NCBI RefSeq assembly: GCF_002775205.1
Contig: NC_036457.1
Coordinates: forward strand, 8,200,024-8,264,023
Direction: 5' to 3'
DNA length: 64,000 bases
From: Xiphophorus maculatus
Taxonomy: Eukaryota > Chordata > Actinopteri > Cyprinodontiformes > Poeciliidae
The notes beneath the pieces are model-generated. The model worked only from the letters and a program-made list of their open reading frames with translations, searched no databases and was not told where the DNA came from. Made by a program: the position numbers and the translations under genes. How positions within the stretch are numbered: the first letter of the stretch is position 1; every line of letters starts with the position of its first letter. Of the stretch, positions 37,201-48,969 are shown piece after piece.

Positions 37201-40200
37201 TTTACCTGTTGGCTGTGTTGCCTGGTCATTGGAAAACTGTTTGTTTACTACAAAAGCACAGCTGCATTTATGTTAAGATTATATCTCTTCTAATGATTAG
37301 CTAACTCATGAAGGTAGTCGATTGCACTTGATTTTGTTTACGGGCATCAAAGTAAAGGACTTTAGACTTTTTATTGAAAACACTGCATCATTTTATTTCC
37401 ACTTTGTCATTGGTTCTTCATATAAAATCCCAGTCAAAAGAATTGTAACATGAAAAAATACAAGAAAAATCAAGGGTTGTGAGTGCTGATGCAAGCCAAA
37501 CATTAATTTTAAACTATTATATTTTTGTGATTTCAGCAGCACAGGTTCAGCCGTTTCAGAGACGTACTTGAAGATGTTCATTTTAATCTTGCCGTTATCC
37601 ATGTGCCACAGTCCCTGCATGAGGAGACCCCACTGGAGACCGAAGGCGGCCAGCACCAGGTTGATGCCCACGCTGCTGAACCCGTATTTCTTGAGGAACG
37701 TCATCAGGAACCCGAAGCCGATGAAGATCATGACGTGGACATCCTGAAACACTGCAGTGCGATATAATAAGCAGCGGTCACTTGTTCTGATGCTAAACGA
37801 GGACACGATCAAATCAAATGAAGAAGTTCAAGGTAAAAATGCTGCTCTCAGTTTTAATCATGTTGTCATGGTTCGTTGTACTTTTTGGTTTGAATGACTT
37901 ATTGGAAAGTTAGTGAACTTAACAGGAGTCATGTTTCTCAACAGAGGTAACATTGTTGTGACCTGTTTGCTTTGAAACCAAATTAATCCCACCATGAATA
38001 GTGTTCTGGGAAAAGCCCATCCTGTTCCTGCTTGGTCTCTTAGTCTGTGGTACCTCTGATGAAGTGCATATGATCCTAATATACTCCTGAAGCATGAAGA
38101 GATGCTTTAAATTACAAAAACAGCAGTGCTTTTGTCATGTGGCACGCTCTGCAGCAGAGACGAAGATGTAACTTCTTGTATTTTCAGGGAGGATTTACAT
38201 AAAACTGGGTGCGTCCTTTAAAACTTATCATCCTCATCATCATCAGGCAGGAAATCAGTCTCCTGTTTCCACACAGCCTTTAAACTTGACATGATGAGCT
38301 TCGCATGTGGGAAACACGTCAAGGAGGAGATATGTGGGCTGAGAGACAATAGGCTTCATTTCCTTTGCTCTAGACAAATAGCTTCTGTAAACTATGTTGA
38401 TATGTAGTCTAGAGAGAAATGCTGTATGCAGCATTAGAAGAGCTCTTTAGTGACTTGAGAAACATGTTGGTAGACTTTCCTACATGCAATAAAGATGTGA
38501 AAACAAATTCCACCCTTTGGGGACTCCATTTAACCAGGAAGGTTTCTAAAGGTTTTCTTAGGCAAGGACATATAGGAGCCACTATTAATCTCGGTTTGGC
38601 CCACTAAATCCCAAGGCTAATTTTGCTATGTTTTCATTATTTAAGAGTTGAAAGTTTGTTTTCACTTATGGGTAGCAGGCAACATAAAGAGGCTACAATA
38701 AGTTATTAAATATGGTAAAGACATAATGTGCTATAATATGTTGACAAAGAAAACAGCAACAACCAAAATCACCCTGATCACAAAACAAAAAATTGCAATA
38801 ACCACAATTATATGATGATAAGAATTTACTTATTTACTTCCTAAATTTTCACAATCTAAAACTGCACTAAATTGTGTACAGTAGTGGGCCTGCAACTGAT
38901 TCAATGAGCTGTGCAATGTGTCTCATTATGAAGGTAATTAGCACTGTTTATGTGAGGCAGCCATGTTGGATTCTGAAATTGGGGAAAAAACTTCTAATTT
39001 CAAAAAAATCTAAATTCTTGGAGAGGCTTTCCAAACCCAACATCTGATCCAGAATGAATGAATTAATTTCCTGTTTATAGCCTGTTAAATTCTTTTAAAT
39101 GTTTAGGAATGTTTTTTTTTATACATAATTACTATGATGGTTGTTTACCATGATTGCATAATATTTAATTGATAATGTCTAAAGTATTGCATGTACTGAA
39201 TAAAAAAATAGAATAACAAGTTTATCAGTTGGGAACCAGTTTGTAGATTTAAGTTATTTTTTACCTTATATAATCAATACTGTTCAAAGATATAAAGGTT
39301 TGTACTCAAAGGTAAAATAACCCACTTGGTTCTTCAGCATTCCTTTGACTTATTCAGGATTCAAGAATATTATGGAGCAGAAATGCATCAATTAATGAGC
39401 AAACCTACTGAATAGGTATTATAGTTGTTTTGGCTTCTGCATAGAAAGCAGTCACTACATTAAAAGAATCTTTATTCTTCTCTAATTTATGCATTTAATC
39501 TCAGGACTATAAAACACGAGAGTTTCCAAACTTTCATTATTTCTTTCTACAAGGCAAGTACCGAGTACAATAAGAATTTACACACTTTTCTTAGTTGATT
39601 GTTTTCCACTGGTATTTACACCAACATTTTGAAATTATGTAGCATCAGTTTAACTTTATTATTGCTTCTCAATATTGTTCCTGAGGTATTGTTTTAGGTA
39701 TTACGTATTGTTCCTGAACCTTTCCAAAGGAAGTTTCAGGAACAATAGTTTTGAAAATGGTGGAGCTACAAGTTTTAGTTTTCAAATCTATAGATAATTT
39801 ATAAAATCAAATGCATTCTAGACATAACAGTTAAGGTTAGATGCTATATCATAATCTTTGCACTGTGTTTTTTGTTTTGTAATGTCCACAAAGACCCACA
39901 TTCCTCACCTCTGATTCCAAAAATGTTATAACTTAGGTTTAATTTGTTAATTTGAAAAGTTCCAATGAGTTTTTAATAACATCTAGACAGAAATAGATAT
40001 TATGTGGGCATACACTTTCCTTTTAAATACTTTTAATCTTAACTATGAAATTTAAACTTGAAATAATCCCTACTAACTACAACTGAAATCATATCAATTG
40101 TTTGGATTTGACCAACATTTACAGTGCTTCTTGTTATATTTGGCTATATGAGTGGATTATCTTTTAAGACATTTTTCATCCAGTTGTTTCTCTTTTGTCC

Positions 40201-41868
40201 AAGCTGAAGTGTCCAGGGATAAAAAAGAGATTTCCCCAAATGTTTAAACTTGCTTTCAAATTTCACAAAAATAGTAATATGGCTCCTCACTTTAGTTTTG
40301 ATGGAATTATTGAGTGTGAAAGTCTTAATCCAAATTTTAATGTGCCCCAAAGAATGGTATTGCAGTGCAGTGAATAGTACTTTGAGGATGCCTGTAAAAT
40401 AAAGATGGTGAGCAACCACTGAGAGTGGCAACGTGCCAAGAAGTTAGGTAACGCTGTGTGGGCGAGCAATACAGGAGAGAATCCCCCTGAGGAGCATCAC
40501 AGAGCTGAGTGAGGGAGAGTGATGCAAGCCACTCAAAATTGATTGTTCTTTCATTTTAATTTCTCATTTAAATTTGGCAAGCTGCATAATTTCAGGAAAG
40601 TGGTATTGGATTCAGTCATTTGTTACAAAGTGTTGGATATTTTGCAGTTAAAACAAATATTGCATATAAATGTTTTTTCTTTTTTTGCAGAGAACCACAA
40701 GTCTTGATTCTTTTAAGTCTCACTGCAGAAATTATGTTTGCATCAACTTCTCAGGTAGAATTACTGATTTCTCAGCATTTTTCTGAGCCATGCTTGGAGA
40801 AAATCCCAAAACATTAAAATGAATTTCCATATTACATTACATTTGTAAGTTCATAGATTTAATTCTGAAGAAGAAAAAACAAAGAGCAAAGTCAGCCTTG
40901 AAACATAATATTTACATGGAGTCTGCCTATTAAGATAGAGATGGAAAGAAATAATGAATAATTTTTCATGATGAAGCTAAATCGCGAAATATTTCTATAT
41001 ACTGTAGACTGAGCTAATCTCTGAGACGCACACCTGCCCCACCCAGTCATCAACAGACTGAACAGTACCTTGTAGCTGTAAGTTATGTGTATGTTCATGC
41101 AGATAAGTAGTTCAAACGCAAAGAGGAACTTGGAACTTCTTAAAAAGCACTAAAAGCAGCAATTGGGAATAAAGTTTTTACAAGCACCAGAAGCTGATTT
41201 GTTGCTCCGACCACCTTATGACTGCCTGTAATTACCCGTTTGACACAGTAATGCAAATCACATGTAACCTCCTTTCTGCTACAGATCACACTTTCTCCTG
41301 CAGGATCCTCTCCACTTCTCAGCTGCATCTGTCCTGACTGTTGGAGAGAAAAGCAACCTCATGCATCTTTTTTTTTTTATCTCAGTTCACCAACCTGCTC
41401 CAGAAACAACTTTGAAACACTTCTATGTCTGTTTGCCAGGAGTCAAGGTTAAAGCATCTCAGGAAAGACATTCCTGTGAAAAGAAGCAGCCTCCTGTTTT
41501 TAGGATCACACAACTCCTATCTTTAAAAAAAGTTTTGCTTAAATAACAACTACCTCCCACATTTCACCTCATGTCAGAAAAACAGCATAGGTGTTGGGAT
41601 ATTTTCTCGGCTTCTTTGGTTAATTAAAAAGCTGCAGCACCTGCAGTGTAAGCTTTAGTTAGAGTTAAAGCATCTCTCTGCATCACTTACTAGGATACAG
41701 CTGCAGAGGTGATTCTTCTTCAGTGGTATTAGCATCATGGTGACCATCATGATGACCCTTCCCATCATCATAGACCACAAACACAGCAAACAAGATGATG
41801 GTGATAATCTCCAAAATCAAGGCCAGGATGGGGAACTTCAGCCTCATGTTGGTGGAGTATGCAGGCAT
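34262..41868 (-). CDS. rhag: Rh-associated glycoprotein (RhAG), ammonia/CO2 channel
   Basis: Amt/Mep/Rh-family trimeric membrane channel for NH3 and CO2, in red cells and, in fish, also gill. Ten coding exons: 41691-41868, 37568-37751, 36945-37095, 36709-36856, 36092-36258, 35869-36006, 34757-34881, 34598-34668, 34432-34505, 34262-34336. All phases join, giving 436 residues. It starts [20 protein letters not shown]. Seen: [40 protein letters not shown], the pore histidine in [14 protein letters not shown] and the second in [71 protein letters not shown]. It is closer to RHAG than to RHBG/RHCG (YSDLFAMIG-type block, [11 protein letters not shown]). An N-glycosylation sequon (NTT) lies in the first extracellular loop. 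The last exon gives an acidic tail longer than the human one. Confidence 0.97.
36328..36344 (+). promoter_or_regulatory. Candidate CTCF site in an rhag intron
   Basis: CCACTTGGTGGCAG (36330-36343) differs at one position from the core CCACYAGRKGGCRS. It lies just 5' (in gene sense) of rhag exon 5. Motif only. Confidence 0.3.
37752..41690 (-). other. rhag: rhag intron 1
   Basis: 3.9 kb intron, donor CCTA|GTAAGTG and acceptor GCACTGCAG|TG. No coding or RNA gene was recognised. It holds a 13-bp-arm inverted repeat at 39706-39747 and is otherwise AT-rich. Confidence 0.8.
39706..39747. repeat. Inverted repeat, 13-bp arms, 16-nt loop
   Basis: TATTGTTCCTGAA and TTCAGGAACAATA are exact reverse complements; another TTGTTCCTGA lies 30 nt upstream. 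Confidence 0.85.
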
Positions 41869-41879
41869 CCTGTAGCCAA

Positions 41880-42100
41880 CTCTTGTTATCTTTCAGTAGC
41901 TTTGAGTGTCAGTCCCTCCCTATCTGTTCTGGTGTTTAGGGGTTGTGCCGTCTAAAAAGGGGGGAAGAAAGCGACGCTTGCTTTTAAACTGGTCCAGGGT
42001 TTTTTTGTGACCAATGACAGGGCAGCAGACTGAAGTCTCCTCAGTAAACACCCCCCACACTTCCCTACACCCTGTTCACTTTACTCACAGGGGGTGGGTT
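41880..42100 (-). promoter_or_regulatory. rhag: rhag promoter with erythroid-type motifs
   Basis: Upstream of the ATG at 41868, on the minus strand: GATA motifs AGATAA (41886-41891) and CAGATA (41921-41926) in the leader, a TTTAAAA TATA-like box (41982-41988), and a CCAAT box (plus-strand CCAAT at 42011-42015). CACCC/GT-box runs (CCCCCCACAC at 42051-42060, GGGGGTGGG near 42090) lie further upstream. GATA plus CACCC plus CCAAT is the usual grammar of erythroid promoters and fits RhAG expression. Motif reading only. Confidence 0.5.
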
Positions 42101-42435
42101 TCCTCTGTGGACCGTGGGGACGGCTAAACAAAAAACAAACATACTAACACCCAACCATCAAGCAGTGATAGCTGTCAAGTCTTCTTTCAACAACATTTCT
42201 TAAAACCACACATATTTCGTTTTGATTTTTTCACAGCTTTCAAATGGAGAGAACTATCAAATGCAGCACGACGACAAATTTAAATTACAAACATAACTGT
42301 GTTGAAAGTGCCTTACAAAAGTAGTCCTACCAAATCCGTTTCTTACTGGGGTGAAACCAGAAAGTTTACTATGTTTTTGCTTGTGTTTATAGAGCATAAT
42401 TTTGAGGACTTAATGTATACTTGGTTTTATTTTTT

Positions 42436-42860
42436 GGTACCATTTTACAGTAAAGCCCAACTTACAAGTCACTTATAAATAACATGCACATATGTCATCA
42501 ATTAATCTGTAAGCACTTTAGAAATCATTAATAAGAGTTTAATGTGCATTAATTAAGGCTAAGAAAGAATCAAAACTATGCTGGAATGATAAAATACAAC
42601 ATTGCATATTAAATAATTATGTTTACAAATCCTTATTGTTCTTACAAACTTGTAACTTAGTGTGAAATATTTAATTGAGCAACTCCAAATGGAATATATA
42701 AGTGAAAAGATTCTGCACACTATTTTACAAAAAAAATGATCAGTTTTGTGTCTTTCTTGCACTTAAGTAATGTATGACAAACATCTATACATTATTTATA
42801 GTGTTTACATATTGTTTAATAACATATCTATGAACTATTTGTTAATAAGGGGTGCCATAC
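42436..42860. mobile_element. Nonautonomous DNA transposon (tentative)
   Basis: Starts GGTACCATTTTACAGTAAAG and ends near AATAAGGGGTGCCATAC. The interior, with repeated TTAATNAT-type words and tiered shared motifs, resembles a common teleost repeat. Inverted similarity of the ends is weak. Confidence 0.3.
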
Positions 42861-43239
42861 AGACCTATTTTTTTATGTGAACGTTCAATTGTAGTTATTT
42901 CCCCTTTGTTTTCTCGTCTTCTATAAATAATGACAATGACAACATGATCACATAAAAAATTATGCACAAACATTCTAATTTACTACAGGAAAACTTTTTA
43001 AAAACTATAAAAGAGAAAGATCCTTTCAGAGTCCAGCAAACTCTGGTACAGGAAAAAGATAAAAAGCAAGAGGCTTCACATTTACTCTAAATCTGATTAG
43101 ATTCAGCTGCTAATTGATTTCAACCAAGAATAGTGCTGACTAATTCATCTCAAGCATGTAAACTTGATGTCAGATGGTCACATTAATCATTAAACCTTTT
43201 TAAAAACTTAGGTGCACAATTTTAAATTTGACATGAATT

Positions 43240-43660
43240 CACGTTAGCTTGACATCAAACACAAAGAGTGATCTTCAGGGTGGCTCCTCTGGGCCTGATT
43301 TAGACAAATGTGCCATTTTCCTTTCATTTCTTGATGATGGATTTAACTGAAATCCACCGGAGATCTTTTTTTGTATCCATTCCCTGACTTATACGTTTCA
43401 GTAATGTTTGCTCTGATTTGCTCGGAGTGTTTTTTGTCTTCTACCTCTAATGGTAGCCAGGAATACTGATGAACCAGTGAATGGACCTTCCAGACACAGA
43501 TGTCTTTATACTATAATCACTAGAGACACTCACTACACTCTGGTGATCTCTCTTCCTCTCATTGTGAGGGAACAACTGGCTGGCTCTGTTGAATTAGGTC
43601 AGTCACTTTAAAAGGAGGTGAAAATTTATGCAGTCACTTATTTGTTGGTACTTATTTTTA
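43240..43660. mobile_element. Tc1-like noncoding transposon remnant (tentative)
   Basis: Phrases such as TTAGACAAATGTGCCATTTT, TTCTTGATGATGGATTTAAC and TTTTTGTATCCATTCCCTGA recall a widespread teleost DNA-transposon end. No open frame and no clear terminal repeats. Confidence 0.35.
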
Positions 43661-45030
43661 TTTAATTGTCATTATTTGGTAGAAATCAGCTTTACTTTTA
43701 CGCTGAAGGTCTTTTTTTTTTTTTATTTAAAAGACAGTTTAACCAAACTCTAATAAAATATTTTATTTATTGGTTCAAATCTAAAATAAAACTGTTTTCT
43801 TGCAAAAAAAAAAAAAAAAAAACGAAACAATTTTGTTTAGGTACATTGTTGTCTGACTAATTTACATCAGTCCTTTATCATTTGAATTAAATAGATTTTT
43901 ATGATTAATTTATATCAAATTAAAGTATTCTATTTTCCACAACTTAATTTGTTTATATTTAATTTTTCTAATGAATATACTAATTAATTAACTTTAATTT
44001 AAATCCATACACTGTAAAATCTAATTGGTAATATTGGTTGCAATGTGTTGCCTTCATTTTATGGGATATTCTTTTTTTACAGTGTGGATTTTTACTTTGC
44101 TTTTCTGTTTGACTGGATTTTAGCTATTAAACAATCTGAATGCATCTTGTTCAACTAATTCCCTTGATTCTTTGAGCTGATCTGCAGATGCGGTTTACAT
44201 TTTTCACTTCAACTCTGATCTGACTTGAGATTCTGATTTAAATTTCCTTGGTCAAGAGCTCTTTGATAAAGGCTGGGAGCTTTACAAATGAGCTGAGTTA
44301 CTATAATCACAGCCAGCAAAACATTTCTGTTTGCCTTGGAGCTGAGAAGAGGGATTTTTTTCCCAAAGCCTTTAGGGAAATTACTTTCAAATGTTGAGAG
44401 ATATTGAAACCTTTGCAGCTCTGTTGAGAGTAATCTACTTTCTCTCACTCATTATTACATCAAAGTACAAAGAAATAATTTGTACAGATTTTCTGGGTCA
44501 CTGAGATGCTTTTTATAATGAATGGAGCTCAAGTGAAAGTTTAATTTTTTAAGACAAGTGAGAAGCTCTTCACTCAAATATACGGTTCAGGGTTTTCCTT
44601 TGCTGATGTTTTGATCTGCGCCTGGTTGGTTTTTACATTCTGTTCAGTAGTAATAAAAGCGCAACTCGTCTAATTTCACAGCACTTATCTGAATGCTGCA
44701 AGATTCATATTGTCTTGGTTTTCAGGCTGTTGCTCACACCTGTTTACACTTGAGGTTTTGATGCAGAGTCGTGTTTGATCCGCCATGAAAACAAGCTTAT
44801 TGCCTAACTGTAACAAGTAAGTCATAATCTCTCTGCTGAGATGGAAATTATATCTAAAGCAAAACAATTTACCTTCCCCAGACGATTTAAATGGTTTTGC
44901 ACATACAAATCTGCAAAGTGTGGCATGCATTTATTTCCAGAATAAACTTATGTTCAATTGAGAATCTGTGGCAAGAGTTGAAAATTATTATTGCTCTTTA
45001 AATACTGTGAGGTTTGTGCAATGGAGTATT

Positions 45031-45400
45031 AGGGCCATTGTAGATAAAAAAAGGAGTACATTTTCTCAAAAAAAAAACTCGACATATTCTAGATTAATCT
45101 CAGTAATTTTCTAGAAAAAAGTAGAACATTTCTGAGTTTCAAAAGTAAAAAATTTGCAAGTGAAAAATAAAATAATCTCAACTTTTGAAACTCAGAAAGG
45201 CTTTTTCTAGAAAATTTCTGTGATGAATCTCAAATTTTTTGAGTTTTCCTAGCAATTTTTTGACTTTTCAAACTCAGAAATGTTCAAGTTTTTTTTCCAG
45301 AAAATTTCTGAGATTAATCTAAAATATTTCAGAGATTGAAATTACTCTGAAATTTACTCCTCATTTCTTCCCCCAGATAGAATAGGCTTAATATGCCATT
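45031..45400. mobile_element. Palindromic MITE-like element
   Basis: The left end GGCCATTGTAGATAAAAAAA and following GGAGTACATTTTC have imperfect inverted counterparts at the right end (reverse complement GCCTATTCTATCTGGGGG, GAGGAGTAAATTTC). The interior is dense in TTTTCTAGAAAA and CTCAGAAA / TTTCTGAG pairs, so the whole unit can fold. A half copy lies at 23551-23735. Family name unknown. Confidence 0.5.
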
Positions 45401-45461
45401 GTACGGGGTTTGTGGTTTTGATGTGACAAGGTGCTAAAAAGTACAAAATGAAAAAAATTCA

Positions 45462-45494
45462 AAATGAACCAATAAATACAAGATTGGTTCATTT
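45462..45494. repeat. Perfect hairpin, 11-bp arms
   Basis: AAATGAACCAA and TTGGTTCATTT, exact, with an 11-nt loop. Confidence 0.85.
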
Positions 45495-46635
45495 GTATTC
45501 AGCCAGGATGCAAAATCTTTTAGCGATTATAAAGTGAACTTAAAAGTTTTTGTTAGAACTTCAAAATAACTCATTATATCCACTCAAAATTATTGTCAAA
45601 ACAGCTTATTTTCTGGTCTATTGTTTAATGCTGTTTGCTAAAAATAACTATGTGTTTCCTCCCTGATATGTTATTAAGTTTCACAGGTTTTGTTATGTCA
45701 CAGTCAGCAGTTTTTGATCATGTTAAGTGTGTTTAAGTATTGAGTAGGTTAAAGTGTTATTTCTTCACTGATGTACTGCAAACATCTGCCAATATACAGA
45801 AAAATAGCTGTAGCTGCTGTGTAGCTGCAGGTTCTGACATGATAATGTTTCACATTTCAGTTTTTACCAATAGTGTAAACACCCATGTAACACTCTGTGG
45901 AAATTTGATTCTTTATTTGAAAACTCACTGAATGTGTTGGACCTTGAATCCTCCGACTTTGGTTTACATTCAGTGTCACACTTATGCAAGGAGCAAAAAG
46001 TCTCCACCTGTGAGTTATGATGCAAGAAGTGAACAAACTCTTTAAGCTGCCAGCTGAAAGCCCCACCCCCAATATGCAACTGTGATTCTCTCCGTTCCTC
46101 AAACCTGAATTTATCCTGGGCACTAAATGTGAATAAATGGATGTGATCAATCCTAGAAGTAACGTCTGATAAATAAACTGAATTGATATGGCACTCTTCC
46201 AGTCATACTGACCACTCAGAAATCATAATTAGCTGTTTCTAAATGTATGCTCAACCTATTTTACCTACACAGACAAAGCGTTGTGTGACATAAAAGTAAC
46301 AGTGCATATCACCTTCAGTGAAATATAGAGATAGAAGCATCGTGCTTCACAATTATGAGCCACTTTGCCACATAAAATCCCAATATAATTCACTGAATTA
46401 ATGATTACAAAACACAGTGGTTTGAGAAAATACTTTTGCCAGATATTGTACACAAGTTTAAAATTCTGCTCAGCTAAAATATTATTTTTTTGCCTGACTT
46501 TTCTGACTTTATTTCCCTTTTTTGTCTCAGTCATTGTGAGTAGATGGAACCAGCTGCAGCTCCTTGTTTTCTGTAATTTTTTGTGTTTTCTAGGAATAAG
46601 TTGGCGGTTAGATCAAAGCAGAAACATGATTTTCT

Positions 46636-46664
46636 TTCTGAGAAAAAGTCATGTTTTCTCAGAA
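46636..46664. repeat. Perfect hairpin, 11-bp arms
   Basis: TTCTGAGAAAA and TTTTCTCAGAA, exact, with a 7-nt loop. Confidence 0.85.
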
Positions 46665-47344
46665 AAAAAAATGCTCTCTGAGGCTTGCAGATTGAGACCA
46701 ACTTCACACATTAATGGCTACACCAAAGAAGATTTTTATCAGCCAAAATCAGTCTAATCTGGCCTCTCTGTGAAGTTCACATTCCAGAAAAGCCATTAGA
46801 CAATTTATCTCCCCTCATTCACTACCTTGTCGTAAAGCACATATTTGAGGGGAATAAACAAGCCATCAGGCTCAAAGTGTTCCTTTTGTCTTAGATTCCC
46901 ACATGCCGTTATGCAACATTTGCTGGACCAGAGTCTCCATTGCTAATGCAAACATACCTATGAATATTATTGTTTTGTGAGCATTCATCCAGCCTAACCT
47001 ATAATCCTCCTTTTGTAAAGCACTTTGTACATTTTAAATATGTGGTATTTCTAGAAACCACATATTAGGAATCACAATGCCTCTATAGAATTGATAATCC
47101 AGTCAGTTTTTATAATGTTAGAAATAATAAATGCTTATTTCTGATTTAGGCTTAGATTTAGATCTGCTTCAGACAAAGCTATTAACAACAAGTTGCTGCT
47201 TATAACAGAATGTATTCTGACATAAAAGTCTGTCAAAGAATGTAAATAAGTTAACAATCAAAGCTTTTTTCACAACAATGCAATTAAGTGTGGAACGTCA
47301 TGCAGCCCATTATTTCTGTACAGTGTTTACCCTTTAAATAAGTA

Positions 47345-47510
47345 CCATAAGTACTTAATGACGGAACTTGACTTAATGTCATGCTTTGATTGTTGACTCT
47401 ATGTTGCATTGTGTTTCTTTGTTTGATATTATGTAAAGCACTTTGAAATGCCTTGCTGCTGAAATGTGCTATACAAATAAAATTTGATTTGATTTTGATT
47501 TGATAAGTAT
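47345..47510 (+). mobile_element. L2-like LINE 3' end
   Basis: GTAAAGCACTTTGAAATGCC, then CTGAAATGTGCTATACAAAT and a TTTGATTTGATTT tail: the characteristic 3' end of teleost L2-type (Maui-like) LINEs. The left boundary is uncertain. Confidence 0.5.
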
Positions 47511-47592
47511 GTTGTAGGTACCAGCAAACATATCTTGTAGGTACCCTGTAAAATGCCTGTGTGTCAATCAGGCAGTTCAGACTCATGTTTTT

Positions 47593-47629
47593 ATTAAAAC
47601 CAGGATATAGAGTCCATCCTGGTTTTAAT
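47593..47629. repeat. Perfect hairpin, 14-bp arms
   Basis: ATTAAAACCAGGAT and ATCCTGGTTTTAAT, exact, with a 9-nt loop; it sits between two L2-like fragments. Confidence 0.9.
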
Positions 47630-47639
47630 AGGAACCACA

Positions 47640-48105
47640 TTTCAATTTTAAAGTCCTTACTCTGGCTCTCTGTAGCTCACAAAATAGACTTTTAAATACT
47701 GTTGTTAGTTTATAAATCACTGAACAACTTAGAGCCAAAATACATTAAAGATCTGCTGTTGTTGTGTCAGGTCTTCTGGTTCTGGTCTACTCTGCATCAT
47801 CCCCAGAACCAGAACTGCATTCAGCTTCTATGCACCGCAAATCTGGAACAAACTTACAGAAAACTGCAAAACACCTGAAACACTGAATTCCTTTAAATGA
47901 AGGCTAAGCCCCCACCTGTTTAGAGTTAACTTGGATTAACTGGGACATTGAATATCTGATGTGTATTTGCTTGTTGATTTTTATTATAGGATTTGACCAA
48001 ATGTAACATAATTGGTGACTGTATGATGGTTTATGGTGTAAAAAACTTTGACCTGCCTTATTGCTAAAATATAATACATAAATAAACTTGACTTGACTTA
48101 AGTAC
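47640..48105 (+). mobile_element. L2-like LINE 3' fragment with ORF relic
   Basis: Decayed reading frames contain LVYKSLNNLEPKYIKDLL and, later, ANLEQTYRKLQNT or WNKLTENCKT, the C-terminal end of L2-type ORF2. The unit closes with AAATAAACTTGACTTGACTT. Several frame changes; dead copy. Confidence 0.5.
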
Positions 48106-48927
48106 TTGCTGTTACCATTATATGTATTCTGTGGCAATGTGAACACCCTATGCTGTACCAAAACTACCCCACTGGTACTTCACGATTTGAAAACCCTTCT
48201 CTACCGCTGGTAAAAACCCAACACTCCTCTTGGGGTTTGCTGGATTCTTTCTTTCATCAGACTTCTCATTGTCTGAACTCTATAAGCATAGCTCCTTATA
48301 GAGATATGCATGTTGCTGATTAGAAACAGGCGTTGGTGATGCAGACATAATCCAGATATTTTCGAGTGAAAACTGTAAATCCACAATCTACCTTTTGAGG
48401 GGGTTTCAAGCAGCTCTCCTGAAAAATGCTGCATGTTAAATAATATCTTCAGTAATCTAGATTGAGTTCTAAATAGTACTAATAGTGTATGTGCTGAAGA
48501 AAGCATCTGTAAAGCAACAACTGTTGAGTGAAATTTTATTCGTAAGTATATATATTGTGATGGTTGAGAGGCAGGATGATCAGGCGTTGATGCTTCTTCT
48601 GTCTTTCTCCGCGCTGCTCTCCCACCACACCCGTTGTTTCCTGTGGCTGGGGCTGAAGGGAACAGTTGCACCCTGATAAGCTCACTCAGAGAGAAGCCAT
48701 ACATGCTGCTTAATCAGCAAGCTGGACGCTTTCAGTCAACAACAATCACAAGCTCTCATCATGTTTATGCTGATATCCGTTTTTCTGATGCTTAAGTGCG
48801 GTCAAATTCTTCCATATATGGTGTCACATATGTGCCATGGCAACAATGGGATCCATATCCTGCTCTTTGCAGAACATTCAGATGAGAAGAAAAGTAGCTT
48901 TCTTGTCCGAATGGTCAGTTTTCTATT

Positions 48928-48969
48928 TTCGTAAACGCTCTCCATATATATATGGAGAGCGTTTACGAA
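48928..48969. repeat. 42-bp perfect palindrome
   Basis: TTCGTAAACGCTCTCC, then ATATATATAT (itself palindromic), then GGAGAGCGTTTACGAA. No spacer at all. It is followed by a (AT)n tract to about 48,992. Confidence 0.97.

Larger units (their letters stand above)
44945..45510 (+). mobile_element. Tc1-like remnant split by a MITE
   Basis: AATTGAGAATCTGTGGCAAG at 44957 onward is the Tc1 IENLWxxLK coding block. GTTTTGATGTGACAAGGTGC after 45415 resembles the family 3' end. The MITE at 45031-45400 lies between, so it probably inserted into the older element. Confidence 0.4.
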
